DNA of 60,324 nt, taken from NCBI GenBank assembly GCA_036822015.1, contig DAISIL010000013.1, positions 1 to 60,324 of the forward strand, written 5' to 3'. Position numbers and translations under genes: made by a program. Source of the DNA: DAISIL01 sp036822015. GTDB taxonomy: Bacteria > Bacteroidota > Bacteroidia > Cytophagales > Bernardetiaceae. Shown here piece by piece: positions 18,002-26,916 of the stretch (positions are counted from its first letter, which is position 1; every line of letters starts with the position of its first letter). The notes beneath the pieces were generated by a model. It did no database searches and was not told where the DNA came from. It saw only the letters and a program-made list of their open reading frames with translations.

Positions 18002-19223
18002 TACGTCCCGCCCGACGTGCCGGCAGGATGCCCGCCGAAAGAGTAATGAGTAGCACCACCAAACCTGTCCAGACAAAATCTCCCCAGCGCAACTCCACCG
18101 GATAAGCCGAAACAATCGCCGTCTCGATGCCCAACGAAACCCATCCAAAGACCTCCTGCGAAAGTACCAACAAAAAGCCCAGCAGCAAGCCCAAGCCCGT
18201 TCCCAGACCGGCAATGATACCCGTCTCCCACAAAAATATCGCTTGTACAAAATGCGTATCTGCACCCAGGGCTTTTAGGATCGAAATATCGCGGCGTTTT
18301 TCGATGACCAGCATGGCCAGCGAAAAAAAGATATTGAACGAAGCCACAGCGATAATGCAAGCAAAGGCCAGAAAAGCAAACAGCCGCTCAATCTTGAACG
18401 CCCGCAGGATGCTCTCCTGCTGCTGATCCGAGTTCAAGACCCGCGCGCGGTCGCCCAGGTATGCCTGGAGATTTTTTTGTACCTCCGAGACCTTACCCAA
18501 AACCCTGATCTCCAAAAAACTAACCGCGCTATCATAGCCCGTCAGTTGGCGGGCAAAGTCCAGCGGAACAAGCACATAGCGTTCGTCAAACTGCTGCTCC
18601 ACTGCCAGCACACCCGCCGGATAGATCGGAAAACGTCGAAAGTTTTTGCTTGGGTCGGCGACGGATATTTTTTTGTTGCGGGAGGGATACCAAAGCACCA
18701 GCGGCGTGGGCGTGCCATGCAAGGAGATCGCCAACTGATACTGTACGCCCATCCCGATCAAGGCGCGGGCTTCGCCTTCGGCGTTTTGGAGGGCAAAAAC
18801 TCCTTCTTTGAGATACTGCCCGAGGGGATATTGTTCGCCAAAGTTGGGCGAAACCCCCTTGATTTTGACGACGGACTGCCCACTCCCATAGCGCAGCAGT
18901 GCGTTATCTTCGATGACCTCCGTCAGGGTGGCTACCCCTTCGGTGGTCTGGATACGGGCGTACTCTTCGGGATGAAGAGTAAGCGTTTTGCCCCGTACCG
19001 GTACAACTTTTAGGTCGGGGTTATGGGCTGTATGCAGACCTCTGGTCAGGGTTTCGAGTCCGTTGAAGGTAGAAAGCACCACGATCAGGGCCATTGTCCC
19101 GACGGCTACCACGAGCATGGAGAGGTTGGTCAGGACGTGGATAAACTGCTTTTTTTTTCTGGAAAAAAAGTATCGCCGCGCGATGGTCAAGGGTGTTGTT
19201 TGCACAGCCGGAGATGGTTTCAA
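17991..19223 (-). CDS. LolC/FtsX-family ABC transporter permease
   Basis: 410 residues. The N-terminal IARRYFFSRKKKQFIHVLTNLS and first transmembrane helix (31-52), a large periplasmic domain (about 55-275) and three C-terminal helices (about 280-305, 325-355, 370-395) give the MacB/LolC topology. LolC/E permeases with LolD extract lipoproteins from the inner membrane; Bacteroidota often carry one such permease. The first codon is TTG overlapping the TGA of the upstream SpoIIE gene (TTGA), so they are coupled; an internal GTG seven codons in is an alternative. The ATPase at 2992-3642 is a candidate partner by family only. Confidence 0.87.
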   Translation of the reverse strand: MKPSPAVQTTPLTIARRYFFSRKKKQFIHVLTNLSMLVVAVGTMALIVVLSTFNGLETLTRGLHTAHNPDLKVVPVRGKTLTLHPEEYARIQTTEGVATLTEVIEDNALLRYGSGQSVVKIKGVSPNFGEQYPLGQYLKEGVFALQNAEGEARALIGMGVQYQLAISLHGTPTPLVLWYPSRNKKISVADPSKNFRRFPIYPAGVLAVEQQFDERYVLVPLDFARQLTGYDSAVSFLEIRVLGKVSEVQKNLQAYLGDRARVLNSDQQQESILRAFKIERLFAFLAFACIIAVASFNIFFSLAMLVIEKRRDISILKALGADTHFVQAIFLWETGIIAGLGTGLGLLLGFLLVLSQEVFGWVSLGIETAIVSAYPVELRWGDFVWTGLVVLLITLSAGILPARRAGRIRD

Positions 19224-21337
19224 ATTTCAATACCTACAACGGTAATATCATCCCTTTGTTGGGTCTGCCCTTGGTGTTCGCGGAGGGCTTGCAGGAGGAG
19301 TTCTTGCTGCTCGGCCATCGTCTTGTGTCCTTGCTCATAGATCAAATCCAGGAGGCGGCGCGTGCCGAGCTTTTTGTGGGCGTGGTTGTTTTGATCCGAC
19401 AGCCCATCCGAAGTCAGGTAGAGGCGATCTCCTTTGCGCAAGCGCAATACCTGCTCGGCAAAACCCTCCTGGCGACGCTGCCGCCCACCCACCGAGCGCG
19501 AACTCCCGCGTAAGGTGTTGATTTTGTGCTGCTGATAGAGATACAAAGACCGCTTAGCCCCCGCAAAAACTAGCTCCGTGTAGTCTTCGTCAAGGCGTTC
19601 GAGCCGACAAAGGCAGACATCCATCCCGTCATCATTGACCTGGTCGTCTTGTTTGAGGGCAACCTTGACCCGAAAATGTAGCTCATCGAGTATCTGTGCC
19701 GGAGAGCGAATCCCCGACTGGTGAACGATTTCGTTCAGGGCCGTATAGCCAATCATGGACATAAACGCCCCCGAAACGCCATGTCCCGTACAATCCACGA
19801 CGGCCACAAAAACATAACGGGGGTCTTTGTGGGAAAGCCAATAAAAATCTCCCGACACCAGCTCTCGAGGCTGAAAAATAACAAAATGATCGTGTAGGGC
19901 AGCCTTCAAGGCCTGTGTAGTAGGCAAGATGGTATCCTGGATGTCTTTGGCATAGCGCATGTTATCCGTAATCTTGCGGTTATTTTCCAGGAGGGCATTG
20001 TGGAGCTGCTCGAGTTCCCGCTTTTGGCGACGAATCCGAAGCAGGAAAAAGTAGGTGCCCAAAGCCAGCAGCAGCACAGAGGCAATGATGACCGCCGAGA
20101 GGCGCAGGCGACGGTTGTAGTCCTCCTCGGCTTGGATTTTTTCTTCAAACGTATTGAAGAGTTCGGTTTTGATGACCTCCCGCTCTGTGTTGGCTTGCTC
20201 AATTTCCTTTTTTTGTTGGAGGATCAGGTTGCGCATCATCTGCATCAGGCTATCGGTGCGCTGGCGGTTGCGCTCATAAGCGGCATTGACCTCTTCCAAG
20301 ACCTCTTCCAACCGATAAAGCCGCTGGGCGAGTTCCTCTCGCTGTTCATCCGAAATTTTGGGGGCTTTGGCGAGCTGTAATGTAAGTTCTTCGATTTGTT
20401 GGATGAGCAGCCCACGCTTGTCGGAGAGGGCAAAATTTTCTTGCTCCAGCGTACCGGTGATCTCGTCCAGGGTTAGTTTGTAATTTTCGATCATCGCTCG
20501 CTCCCGCTGCTCTGGGCTAAGCTCGGTTTTGGCGGTCTCTGTGGCGGTGGTCTTTGTTGTGAGATAGACCAGCAAAACCTGTGCGACGGGGTCGTAGCTG
20601 CGTTCCTGAATCAGCCACTGCGAACTCTCAATGGGTGTTTCTTTGTTGGTGTGATGATCGACGGCCAGTTGTATCACACCGTCATCGTCCGCCTGATACA
20701 CGCGCCCCCCCACCGATAGGATGACACCGCCAATGCGTCGCTTTTGGAGGTCATGGACGCGCACCTGAAAGACGGGAAAAGGCTGTGTATTCTCGGGAAT
20801 GACGATGCGGACGCGCTCCTCTTGCACCGAGACGTTTTCGGAGGGAATCAAATTACCGTCCACCAAAAAGCGGCTTTTTACGTCCGCGATGGCCATGCTT
20901 TGAGGAACATGCAACGTAAAGACACCTTTGGGATTGCTGTAAGCCGGACGCACCTGGGGATGGTCGGCTAAGGTAACCTTTGCTCCCTGCACGACACGCT
21001 TACGGACATTGAGCAGTTGCCCCTTGATGCTTCGGGTGCTGAGCTGGAGATGCAGGGTAACGATGCCGTTGGTGCGGTTGAGTTCGTATTTCTGGAAGGT
21101 ATAGTCTTCTTTTTCGGCGCGGATGGTTTGTATCTCTCGCCAATCGCCGATAGAAAGGACAAAACTACCGTCGGGTTGGGTCGTGAAGGTATTGCGCCCG
21201 AGCAGCACTTTGGCTGCCATGGGTTGATCTTGCTCGTTGATTACTTGTCCGTTCAGCGTAATTTGGGCATGGCCGTTCAGCCCTACCCAAAAGCAGCACC
21301 CAAAAACAAGCCAGAAGAAAAAACGCGCTTTTTTCAC
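19220..21337 (-). CDS. Carboxypeptidase-like repeat sensor with SpoIIE phosphatase
   Basis: About 705 residues from a GTG at 21337, which places a clean signal peptide first (KKARFFFWLVFGCCFWVGLNGHAQ); the frame is open to 21397. Three carboxypeptidase-regulatory-like beta-sandwich repeats follow (starting LNGQVINEQDQPM, IKGQLLNVRKRVV and VHDLQKRRIGGVI). Next is a long coiled coil, a transmembrane helix (VIIASVLLLALGTYFFLL), a second coiled coil and a C-terminal SpoIIE phosphatase with SGDFYWLS and AVVDCTGHGVSGAFMSMIG. The helix-linker NMRYAKDIQDTILPT is shared with the phosphatase encoded at 14063-18001. It overlaps the permease gene (TTGA), hinting at joint control. Confidence 0.87.
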   Translation of the reverse strand: MKKARFFFWLVFGCCFWVGLNGHAQITLNGQVINEQDQPMAAKVLLGRNTFTTQPDGSFVLSIGDWREIQTIRAEKEDYTFQKYELNRTNGIVTLHLQLSTRSIKGQLLNVRKRVVQGAKVTLADHPQVRPAYSNPKGVFTLHVPQSMAIADVKSRFLVDGNLIPSENVSVQEERVRIVIPENTQPFPVFQVRVHDLQKRRIGGVILSVGGRVYQADDDGVIQLAVDHHTNKETPIESSQWLIQERSYDPVAQVLLVYLTTKTTATETAKTELSPEQRERAMIENYKLTLDEITGTLEQENFALSDKRGLLIQQIEELTLQLAKAPKISDEQREELAQRLYRLEEVLEEVNAAYERNRQRTDSLMQMMRNLILQQKKEIEQANTEREVIKTELFNTFEEKIQAEEDYNRRLRLSAVIIASVLLLALGTYFFLLRIRRQKRELEQLHNALLENNRKITDNMRYAKDIQDTILPTTQALKAALHDHFVIFQPRELVSGDFYWLSHKDPRYVFVAVVDCTGHGVSGAFMSMIGYTALNEIVHQSGIRSPAQILDELHFRVKVALKQDDQVNDDGMDVCLCRLERLDEDYTELVFAGAKRSLYLYQQHKINTLRGSSRSVGGRQRRQEGFAEQVLRLRKGDRLYLTSDGLSDQNNHAHKKLGTRRLLDLIYEQGHKTMAEQQELLLQALREHQGQTQQRDDITVVGIEI

Positions 21338-21401
21338 AACCGAAAGATAACAAAAAACTATCAAACCTCTATCCAAAAATTGATCCACAAAACACACTGC
21401 T

Positions 21402-22394
21402 TCAACGGCCGATAGGCGGGCGAGGGGTAGTTTCTTGTTGGCTCATCTGTTGCTCCTCGTCTAGGCTTTCGTAAGCAGCGATGATTTGTCGGACGAGGCG
21501 ATGGCGCACCACATCTTTTTCGCTTAGACGAACGATACGGATGCCCTCAATGTGGTTCAAAATCGAGACGGCCTCCACCAGGCCCGAGCGCACCCGACGG
21601 GGCAAGTCGATCTGTGAAATATCCCCCGTAACGATCATCCTCGAGCTGGGCCCCAGGCGTGTCAGGAGCATCTTGAGCTGCATGGAGGTCGTGTTTTGGG
21701 CTTCATCAATCAGCACAAAAGCATTGCTCAGGGTGCGTCCACGCATATATGCGATAGGCGCGATTTCGATGATATTTTGTTCTTGATAAAACTTAAATTT
21801 CTCCGAGGGGATCAGCTCATCCAGAGCGTCGTAGATGGGGCGCAGGTAGGGATCGACCTTCTCGCGCATATCGCCGGGCAAGAAACCGAGGTTTTCACCG
21901 GCTTCCACGGCAGGACGGGTGATGATGATTTTTTTTACTTGCTTGTTTTTCAGGGCCCTAACGGCTAAGGCTACGGCCAGAAAGGTTTTTCCGGTACCGG
22001 CAGGCCCGATGGCAAAAAGGATGTCGTTTTGGTAGGCGGCCTCGACCATTTCTTTTTGGTTGGCACTCTTGGGCTTGATGGCTACGCCTTTTTTGCCGTA
22101 CAAGACGACCTGATCCTGGTTTTGGAGAGCTACTGTATTGGACTCCTCGGCGATATAGGCTTTGATGTCTTCGGTGTTCAGGATACCAAAACGTCGATAG
22201 TGTGCCAGCAAGGCTTCAAACAAATCATTGAGGCGGATGATCTCGGGATGACTACCCAAAATGCGGATTTGGTTGCCCCGAGCGACGATTTTGGTTTGTG
22301 GAAATGCCGCCGTGATTTCGCGGATATTGCTGCTCTCTACACCCAAAAAATCAGGCAAGGATACATCTTGGAGCGTAATGATTTTTTCTAACAA
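21402..22394 (-). CDS. PhoH family ATPase
   Basis: 330 residues from a TTG at 22394; the frame is open to 22541, but the extra N-terminus is hydrophobic and unlike the family, while the TTG places EKIITLQDVSLPDFLGV where PhoH proteins normally begin. Walker A is GPAGTGKT, Walker B AFVLIDEAQNT, and the conserved VTGDISQIDLP motif follows. PhoH proteins are cytosolic RecA-like ATPases, thought to act in RNA metabolism. The gene diverges from rpoN, with 161 bases between the starts. It is 64 bases upstream of the SpoIIE gene on the same strand and may form one transcript with it. Confidence 0.88.
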   Translation of the reverse strand: MLEKIITLQDVSLPDFLGVESSNIREITAAFPQTKIVARGNQIRILGSHPEIIRLNDLFEALLAHYRRFGILNTEDIKAYIAEESNTVALQNQDQVVLYGKKGVAIKPKSANQKEMVEAAYQNDILFAIGPAGTGKTFLAVALAVRALKNKQVKKIIITRPAVEAGENLGFLPGDMREKVDPYLRPIYDALDELIPSEKFKFYQEQNIIEIAPIAYMRGRTLSNAFVLIDEAQNTTSMQLKMLLTRLGPSSRMIVTGDISQIDLPRRVRSGLVEAVSILNHIEGIRIVRLSEKDVVRHRLVRQIIAAYESLDEEQQMSQQETTPRPPIGR

Positions 22395-22555
22395 AGGCAG
22401 ACGAAGCGTTGGTGATACATGAAGTTCAAAGAAACGGAGTTTTTTTTGCTTTTGCCGCAAAAAACACAAAAAAATCAACTTAACAAAAATTATTCCGTAT
22501 ATTTCGTAAGCAAAAAAGCACAGCGGAATTACAACGACCAACGACCACTATACCT

Positions 22556-23995
22556 ATGCAAAAGCTCCACCTCAACCAAACGATGACCCAGAAGCTGTCC
22601 CCGCAGCAGATCCAGTTCATCAAACTTTTGCAAATCCCGACGGCAGAACTCGAATCAAGGGTCAAGGAAGAACTCGAAAGTAACCCTGCCCTCGAAGAAG
22701 GGCGAGAAGAAAGCGAAGAACCATCGGAGCGCGAACGAGAGGAAGAGCGCGGCAACGAGGAGGAAATCAATGTCGATGACTACATCAATTCCGATGACTT
22801 CTCGGGCTATAAGATGCAAGGAGACGGCAACTACCAAGAAGACAACAAGGAACGCCCCGTAGCTACCCGCGATACGCTCATGGACTTGCTCCTACAGCAG
22901 CTCGGTTTTTTGCATCTCTCTGATCGCCAGTACCGAATCGGCGAACAAATCATCGGTACGATCGAGGAAGATGGCTACATCCGGCGCGATCTGCAATCTA
23001 TTGTCAATGACCTGGCCTTTGCCCAAAACATCGACACCGACCTGGCGGAGGTAGAAGACATCCTCTCCAAAATCCAGCAGTTTGAGCCGGCCGGTATCGC
23101 TGCCCGCGACCTCCAGGAGTGCCTGCTGCTTCAGCTTCAACGTCGCCCCGATCGGGATCAAAACCCTGCCGTCCAGCACGCCATACGCGCCCTGACCTTG
23201 TGCTTTGAGGAGTTCAAGAAAAAGCATTTTACCAAAATCCAAAAACGCCTCGGTATTGAGGAGGAAGACCTCAAGGATGCCGTCGATATGGTGATCCGGC
23301 TCAACCCCAAGCCCGGAGGTGTATCGGGTAGTTTTGTTCGTACCCAATACGTCATCCCTGATTTTACCATCAAGTCCAACAACGGAAAACTTGACATCAT
23401 CCTCAACTCGAAGAATGCCCCCGATCTGCACGTCAGTCCGCATTACTCCGAAATGTTTGAGACCTACAACCAAAGCGACAAAAAAGACAAAAAGATGCGC
23501 CAGACCGTTAGCTTTGTCAAGCAAAAGCTAGATGCCGCTAAGTGGTTCATTGATGCCATCAAGCAACGCCAGGATACCCTACGGCGCACCATGCAAGCCA
23601 TCCTGGATTATCAGCGCGAGTTTTTTCTGGATGGCGACGAAAGCAAACTCCGCCCGATGATCCTCAAGGACATTGCCGAAAAAATTCACATGGACATCTC
23701 GACCGTATCGCGGGTAGCCAACAGCAAGTCTGTCCAAACGGATTTTGGTGTTTTTCCGCTCAAGTTTTTCTTTTCTGAAAGCATCTCAACCGATTCGGGC
23801 GAAGACGTAAGCAGCAAGCAGGTCAAGTACATCCTCCGACAGATCATCGAAGAAGAAAACAAGAGCCATCCCCTTTCAGATGACAAACTCGAAAAGATGC
23901 TCCGCAACCGTGGTTATCAGATCGCACGCCGCACCGTCGCCAAGTACCGCGAGCAGATGAACATCCCCGTTGCCAGGCTCCGCAAAGAATTGTGA
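22556..23995 (+). CDS. rpoN: RNA polymerase sigma-54 factor
   Basis: 479 residues. Order: Gln/Leu-rich activator-interacting region (LNQTMTQKLSPQQIQFIKLLQ), an acidic linker (Glu-rich, about 45-75), the core-binding region, and the DNA-binding region ending with the RpoN box ARRTVAKYRE (457-466). All are diagnostic of RpoN, which needs an enhancer-binding ATPase to start transcription from -24/-12 promoters. No such activator is encoded in this window. The gene ends six bases before the convergent cdsA stop, leaving no room for a separate terminator. Confidence 0.96.
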   Translation: MQKLHLNQTMTQKLSPQQIQFIKLLQIPTAELESRVKEELESNPALEEGREESEEPSEREREEERGNEEEINVDDYINSDDFSGYKMQGDGNYQEDNKERPVATRDTLMDLLLQQLGFLHLSDRQYRIGEQIIGTIEEDGYIRRDLQSIVNDLAFAQNIDTDLAEVEDILSKIQQFEPAGIAARDLQECLLLQLQRRPDRDQNPAVQHAIRALTLCFEEFKKKHFTKIQKRLGIEEEDLKDAVDMVIRLNPKPGGVSGSFVRTQYVIPDFTIKSNNGKLDIILNSKNAPDLHVSPHYSEMFETYNQSDKKDKKMRQTVSFVKQKLDAAKWFIDAIKQRQDTLRRTMQAILDYQREFFLDGDESKLRPMILKDIAEKIHMDISTVSRVANSKSVQTDFGVFPLKFFFSESISTDSGEDVSSKQVKYILRQIIEEENKSHPLSDDKLEKMLRNRGYQIARRTVAKYREQMNIPVARLRKEL

Positions 23996-24001
23996 AAAAC
24001 C

Positions 24002-24841
24002 TTAACTGATCCGCTTGAGAAGTTCCAAAAAGAACATCACCCCCGGCACGGCCAGCAGCAAGCCATCAAAGCGATCCATGAAGCCGCCGTGTCCGGGTAG
24101 GCTCTTGCCCGAGTTCTTGATGCGTAGGCTGCGTTTGAGTTGAGACTCCACCAGATCACCATAGATACCCATCAGAGCAACCACAAAAGCCATCCCCACC
24201 CAACGGGTAGGTGTAAGGCTATCAAACAAAAAACTGACCCCATAACCAATCAGCATCGCCAGCAAGACACCGCCTATGGATCCCTCCCAGGTTTTGTTGG
24301 GGGAGACCCGCACAAAGAGCTTATGCCGACCCAAAAACCGGCCCGAAAAGTATGCCCCCGTATCTGTTGCCCACAAAAAGCACATGAACGCCAACACCCG
24401 CTCAAAGTAATACACCCCACCATCAAAGGAAACCACGTGCATCAGCCCATAGGGCAAGGCTACATAAAAAACACCCAAAAAGGTCAGGCCCACATCCGGG
24501 AAAGGCGTGCGGCTCGGGCGATATAACTGCAAGATATACGCAAACATCGGGACAACAATCAGGGCAAAACCCCACTGGATCAGCTCGGGATATAGCTGGA
24601 TCAAGAACAAAAACAGGTAGAGCAGCAGCCCCGTCGTCAGTCCGAGCGTTTTGAAGGGATGATAGCCACTAAAAGCCAGCATCTGATAAAACTCCCGCTG
24701 TGTCAGGAAGCACAAGCCACCAAAAAGCAGGCAATACGTCCATTGGTTCCAATAAATGGCCCCCAGTACGAGGCCGGCCCCGGGCAAGGCAATCAAGATT
24801 CGCTGTTGGAGTTCAGTCAGTCGATCAATGGCGTGGGGCAT
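24002..24841 (-). CDS. cdsA: Phosphatidate cytidylyltransferase
   Basis: 279 residues, an integral membrane enzyme with about eight hydrophobic helices that makes CDP-diacylglycerol (EC 2.7.7.41) for all phospholipids. The C-terminal family signature is present: SQLKRSLRIKNSGKSLPGHG followed by GFMDRFDG, with the GHGG and DRFD motifs. The invariant K-D pair of the signature is K-N here (Asn243, codon 24113-24115), an unusual change next to a metal-binding region. The gene overlaps the CPBP protease gene by 17 bases on the same strand and is likely co-transcribed with it. Confidence 0.93.
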   Translation of the reverse strand: MPHAIDRLTELQQRILIALPGAGLVLGAIYWNQWTYCLLFGGLCFLTQREFYQMLAFSGYHPFKTLGLTTGLLLYLFLFLIQLYPELIQWGFALIVVPMFAYILQLYRPSRTPFPDVGLTFLGVFYVALPYGLMHVVSFDGGVYYFERVLAFMCFLWATDTGAYFSGRFLGRHKLFVRVSPNKTWEGSIGGVLLAMLIGYGVSFLFDSLTPTRWVGMAFVVALMGIYGDLVESQLKRSLRIKNSGKSLPGHGGFMDRFDGLLLAVPGVMFFLELLKRIS

Positions 24842-25736
24842 GGCGTGTGTGAGGTGTCAAAAGTGCAAAGATAGCCATTCCGGCAAGCAATGTAGCCCCA
24901 ATGACGGAATAAATTGACGGGTAGTTATCCTGGTTGATATCCGTGGTGATGAAGCCCTGCTGGTGCAAGTAAAGGAGCAACAAGGTAAAGCCGTTGTGAA
25001 AAAAATGCGCCCAGATGGGCCAGCGCAGGCTACCCGAACGCTCATAAAGGTAACCAAACCAAAGGCCGAGGAGCGCACGCCCCACAAAGCCATAAAACTG
25101 AAAATGTACCGCACTGAATATCAAAGCCCCCAACCAAACGGCTACATGGCGATTGCCGAATAAGCCTTTGAGCTGGTTTTGGAGCAAGCCCCGAAACAAC
25201 AACTCCTCCCCCACCGCCGGCAAGACGGCCATCACAAATATCCCCAACAGAAAAACGCCAAAGCTATCGAACTGTGTCAGGAAAGCAATCAATCGCTGGG
25301 CGTTTTCCTCCGCCTGCCGGGCCCATACCCCTAACTCACCTGGAATATCCCAGGACTGGTTCCAGACCGCCAGCGTTTGGATGAGCGGAAAGAGCAGCAT
25401 CCCCGCCAAAGCGATCCCCAAAAAATGCAGGGGGCTACCGTCCCAGGACGAAAGCGGAAGGACGCTATCGGTACGTTGTTTTTCGCGCCGCCAAAACAAA
25501 TAAGCCACTCCCCAAAAACTCGTCGCATGAATCAAGGCTTGCACCCCAAAAAGCCCCAGCCGGCCCTGAGGATGATTGAGCAGCGCATCCGTGGTCTGGT
25601 CGTTCATCTCCAAGCCGAATCCCCAACTCACGGCCCATACGGCCACCAGGCTGGAAAGCAAGTAGGCCATCACTACCGAAAAGAACAGCAGGGAGACCTC
25701 CGAAACTAAGCGATACCGAGTGATTGCTCTTGTCAT
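24825..25736 (-). CDS. CPBP family intramembrane metalloprotease
   Basis: 303 residues, a multi-pass membrane protein. The active-site motifs of the CAAX-protease/bacteriocin-processing family are visible: GEELLFRG (two Glu residues and the Arg), FSAVHF, and HFFHN near the C-terminus. Such proteases cleave membrane proteins or peptides; the substrate here cannot be deduced. The start ATG at 25736 gives a short basic leader before the first hydrophobic helix. The 3' end overlaps cdsA by 17 bases, an arrangement suggesting co-expression in membrane biogenesis. Confidence 0.88.
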   Translation of the reverse strand: MTRAITRYRLVSEVSLLFFSVVMAYLLSSLVAVWAVSWGFGLEMNDQTTDALLNHPQGRLGLFGVQALIHATSFWGVAYLFWRREKQRTDSVLPLSSWDGSPLHFLGIALAGMLLFPLIQTLAVWNQSWDIPGELGVWARQAEENAQRLIAFLTQFDSFGVFLLGIFVMAVLPAVGEELLFRGLLQNQLKGLFGNRHVAVWLGALIFSAVHFQFYGFVGRALLGLWFGYLYERSGSLRWPIWAHFFHNGFTLLLLYLHQQGFITTDINQDNYPSIYSVIGATLLAGMAIFALLTPHTRHAPRH

Positions 25737-26026
25737 AAACTTTCAAAGGTAGGGCTTTTTTGGGAGAAAAAAATTGGACATTCCGAAGATCATGTAGGAT
25801 ATTTTGGAGAATCGCAGAAAAACGAGGAATTACCAACGACTTTTGTTAGAATGACCATTTGACCATATTTTATTTGGATGAGGGGTCTTTGAAGGGGGTA
25901 TTCATTCATAAAGTTTTCTTTTTGCCCCACAGACGAGTGGCTAAATCCCTCAAAATCAAAGCAATCATTTGGGCGGTTTGGTCAAGGAGGCTACCTTTGC
26001 GCCCCGCAACCAAAACGTATGTTGAG
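25737..26026. other. 290-base divergent intergenic region
   Basis: This AT-rich spacer separates the minus-strand CPBP gene from the plus-strand lysozyme gene. An in-frame extension of the lysozyme frame back to 25859 is open, but its composition and lack of a signal sequence argue against translation. I see no convincing RNA gene or promoter. Confidence 0.4.
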
Positions 26027-26731
26027 ATGAAACAATTTGATTGGTGGATTCCACTCGTGGTGCTGTTCCTGGGTGTTTCGGCTTTGGCCTTTGTGCAAAG
26101 AGAAACGCTCTTTAGCTCGAAAACCTACGGACAGCCTCGCTTCCCACAAAACGCAGCGTTGCACACGCCTACAAACACGAACCTACCTACCACTGAATCT
26201 GTCCCCAATGCCGGCTATCTCCTGACAGCCTACGGCGACAGCGTATGGGCAGACTATACCTGGGATGACCTTGTGAGGCGCATCAAAAAAAGAGAAGGCT
26301 TCATGCCCCTCCCTTATGTATGTGCGGCCGGCTCCCTGACGATCGGCTATGGGCATACGATCAAGCCCGAGGACAAAGAATGGATACAGCATATCCCCGA
26401 GGCGGGTATCAGCGAAGCGCGCGCTACCCAGCTGCTCTACAAAGACCTGGCCTATAGTCGCTGGTTTGTCGAAAAGTTTTTGGGAGAACATCTCTCCGAC
26501 TTGCAGATCATCGCCCTGACCAACTTTTGTTATGCCTTCGGGACGACCAAACTCCACAACAGCCAACTCTTTGCCCAGATCACACAGGGGAAAGACGTAT
26601 CCGATGCCTTTGCCCAGTGGGTACACATCAACGGCGAACCCAACAGCTACTTAGCCAAGGAACGCGCCTTTGAGCAAGCCTTGTACCTCCTCGGTAAAGC
26701 ATCCGACGGTACGTTTGCGCTGGCCCGATAA
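26027..26731 (+). CDS. Membrane-anchored GH24 (phage-type) lysozyme
   Basis: 234 residues from the ATG at 26027. An N-terminal hydrophobic helix (about 7-23, WWIPLVVLFLGVSALAFV) is followed by a Pro/Thr/Asn-rich linker and a GH24 muramidase domain (about 78-225). The family triad E-x8-D/C-x5-T is seen as Glu90, Cys99 and Thr105, i.e. the Cys version, with the GYGHT motif at 107-111. The enzyme probably cleaves peptidoglycan from the periplasmic side. No holin or other phage gene is nearby, so it is a housekeeping or secretion-related enzyme rather than prophage. It lies just upstream of sprA but behind a strong terminator. Confidence 0.85.
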   Translation: MKQFDWWIPLVVLFLGVSALAFVQRETLFSSKTYGQPRFPQNAALHTPTNTNLPTTESVPNAGYLLTAYGDSVWADYTWDDLVRRIKKREGFMPLPYVCAAGSLTIGYGHTIKPEDKEWIQHIPEAGISEARATQLLYKDLAYSRWFVEKFLGEHLSDLQIIALTNFCYAFGTTKLHNSQLFAQITQGKDVSDAFAQWVHINGEPNSYLAKERAFEQALYLLGKASDGTFALAR

Positions 26732-26767
26732 CGGTGCGTTGAGGGTATTACATGTATGCACACCATC

Positions 26768-26803
26768 ACCCCCGCAGGGATTCACCTGTGGGGGTTTATT
26801 TTT
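26768..26803 (+). terminator. Intrinsic terminator of the lysozyme gene
   Basis: ACCCCCGCAGG (26768-26778) pairs with CCTGTGGGGGT (26785-26795), with one G-T wobble and a six-base loop, followed directly by TTTATTTTT. It ends the lysozyme transcript before sprA. Confidence 0.85.
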
Positions 26804-26916
26804 GTGAATAAAAAAAATCCTTTAAATTGCGCGTCTATTTGTATCACCTCCCGATGCCCGCCCGTGCGCCTATGAAGCAGCCGTTACTCCGCTAACCAAC
26901 AGTATTTTTTCTTTTT

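Noticed and set aside
26027..26731. Prophage remnant suggested by the phage-type lysozyme
   Set aside because: No holin, capsid, integrase or other phage gene is near, and flanking genes are chromosomal housekeeping genes.
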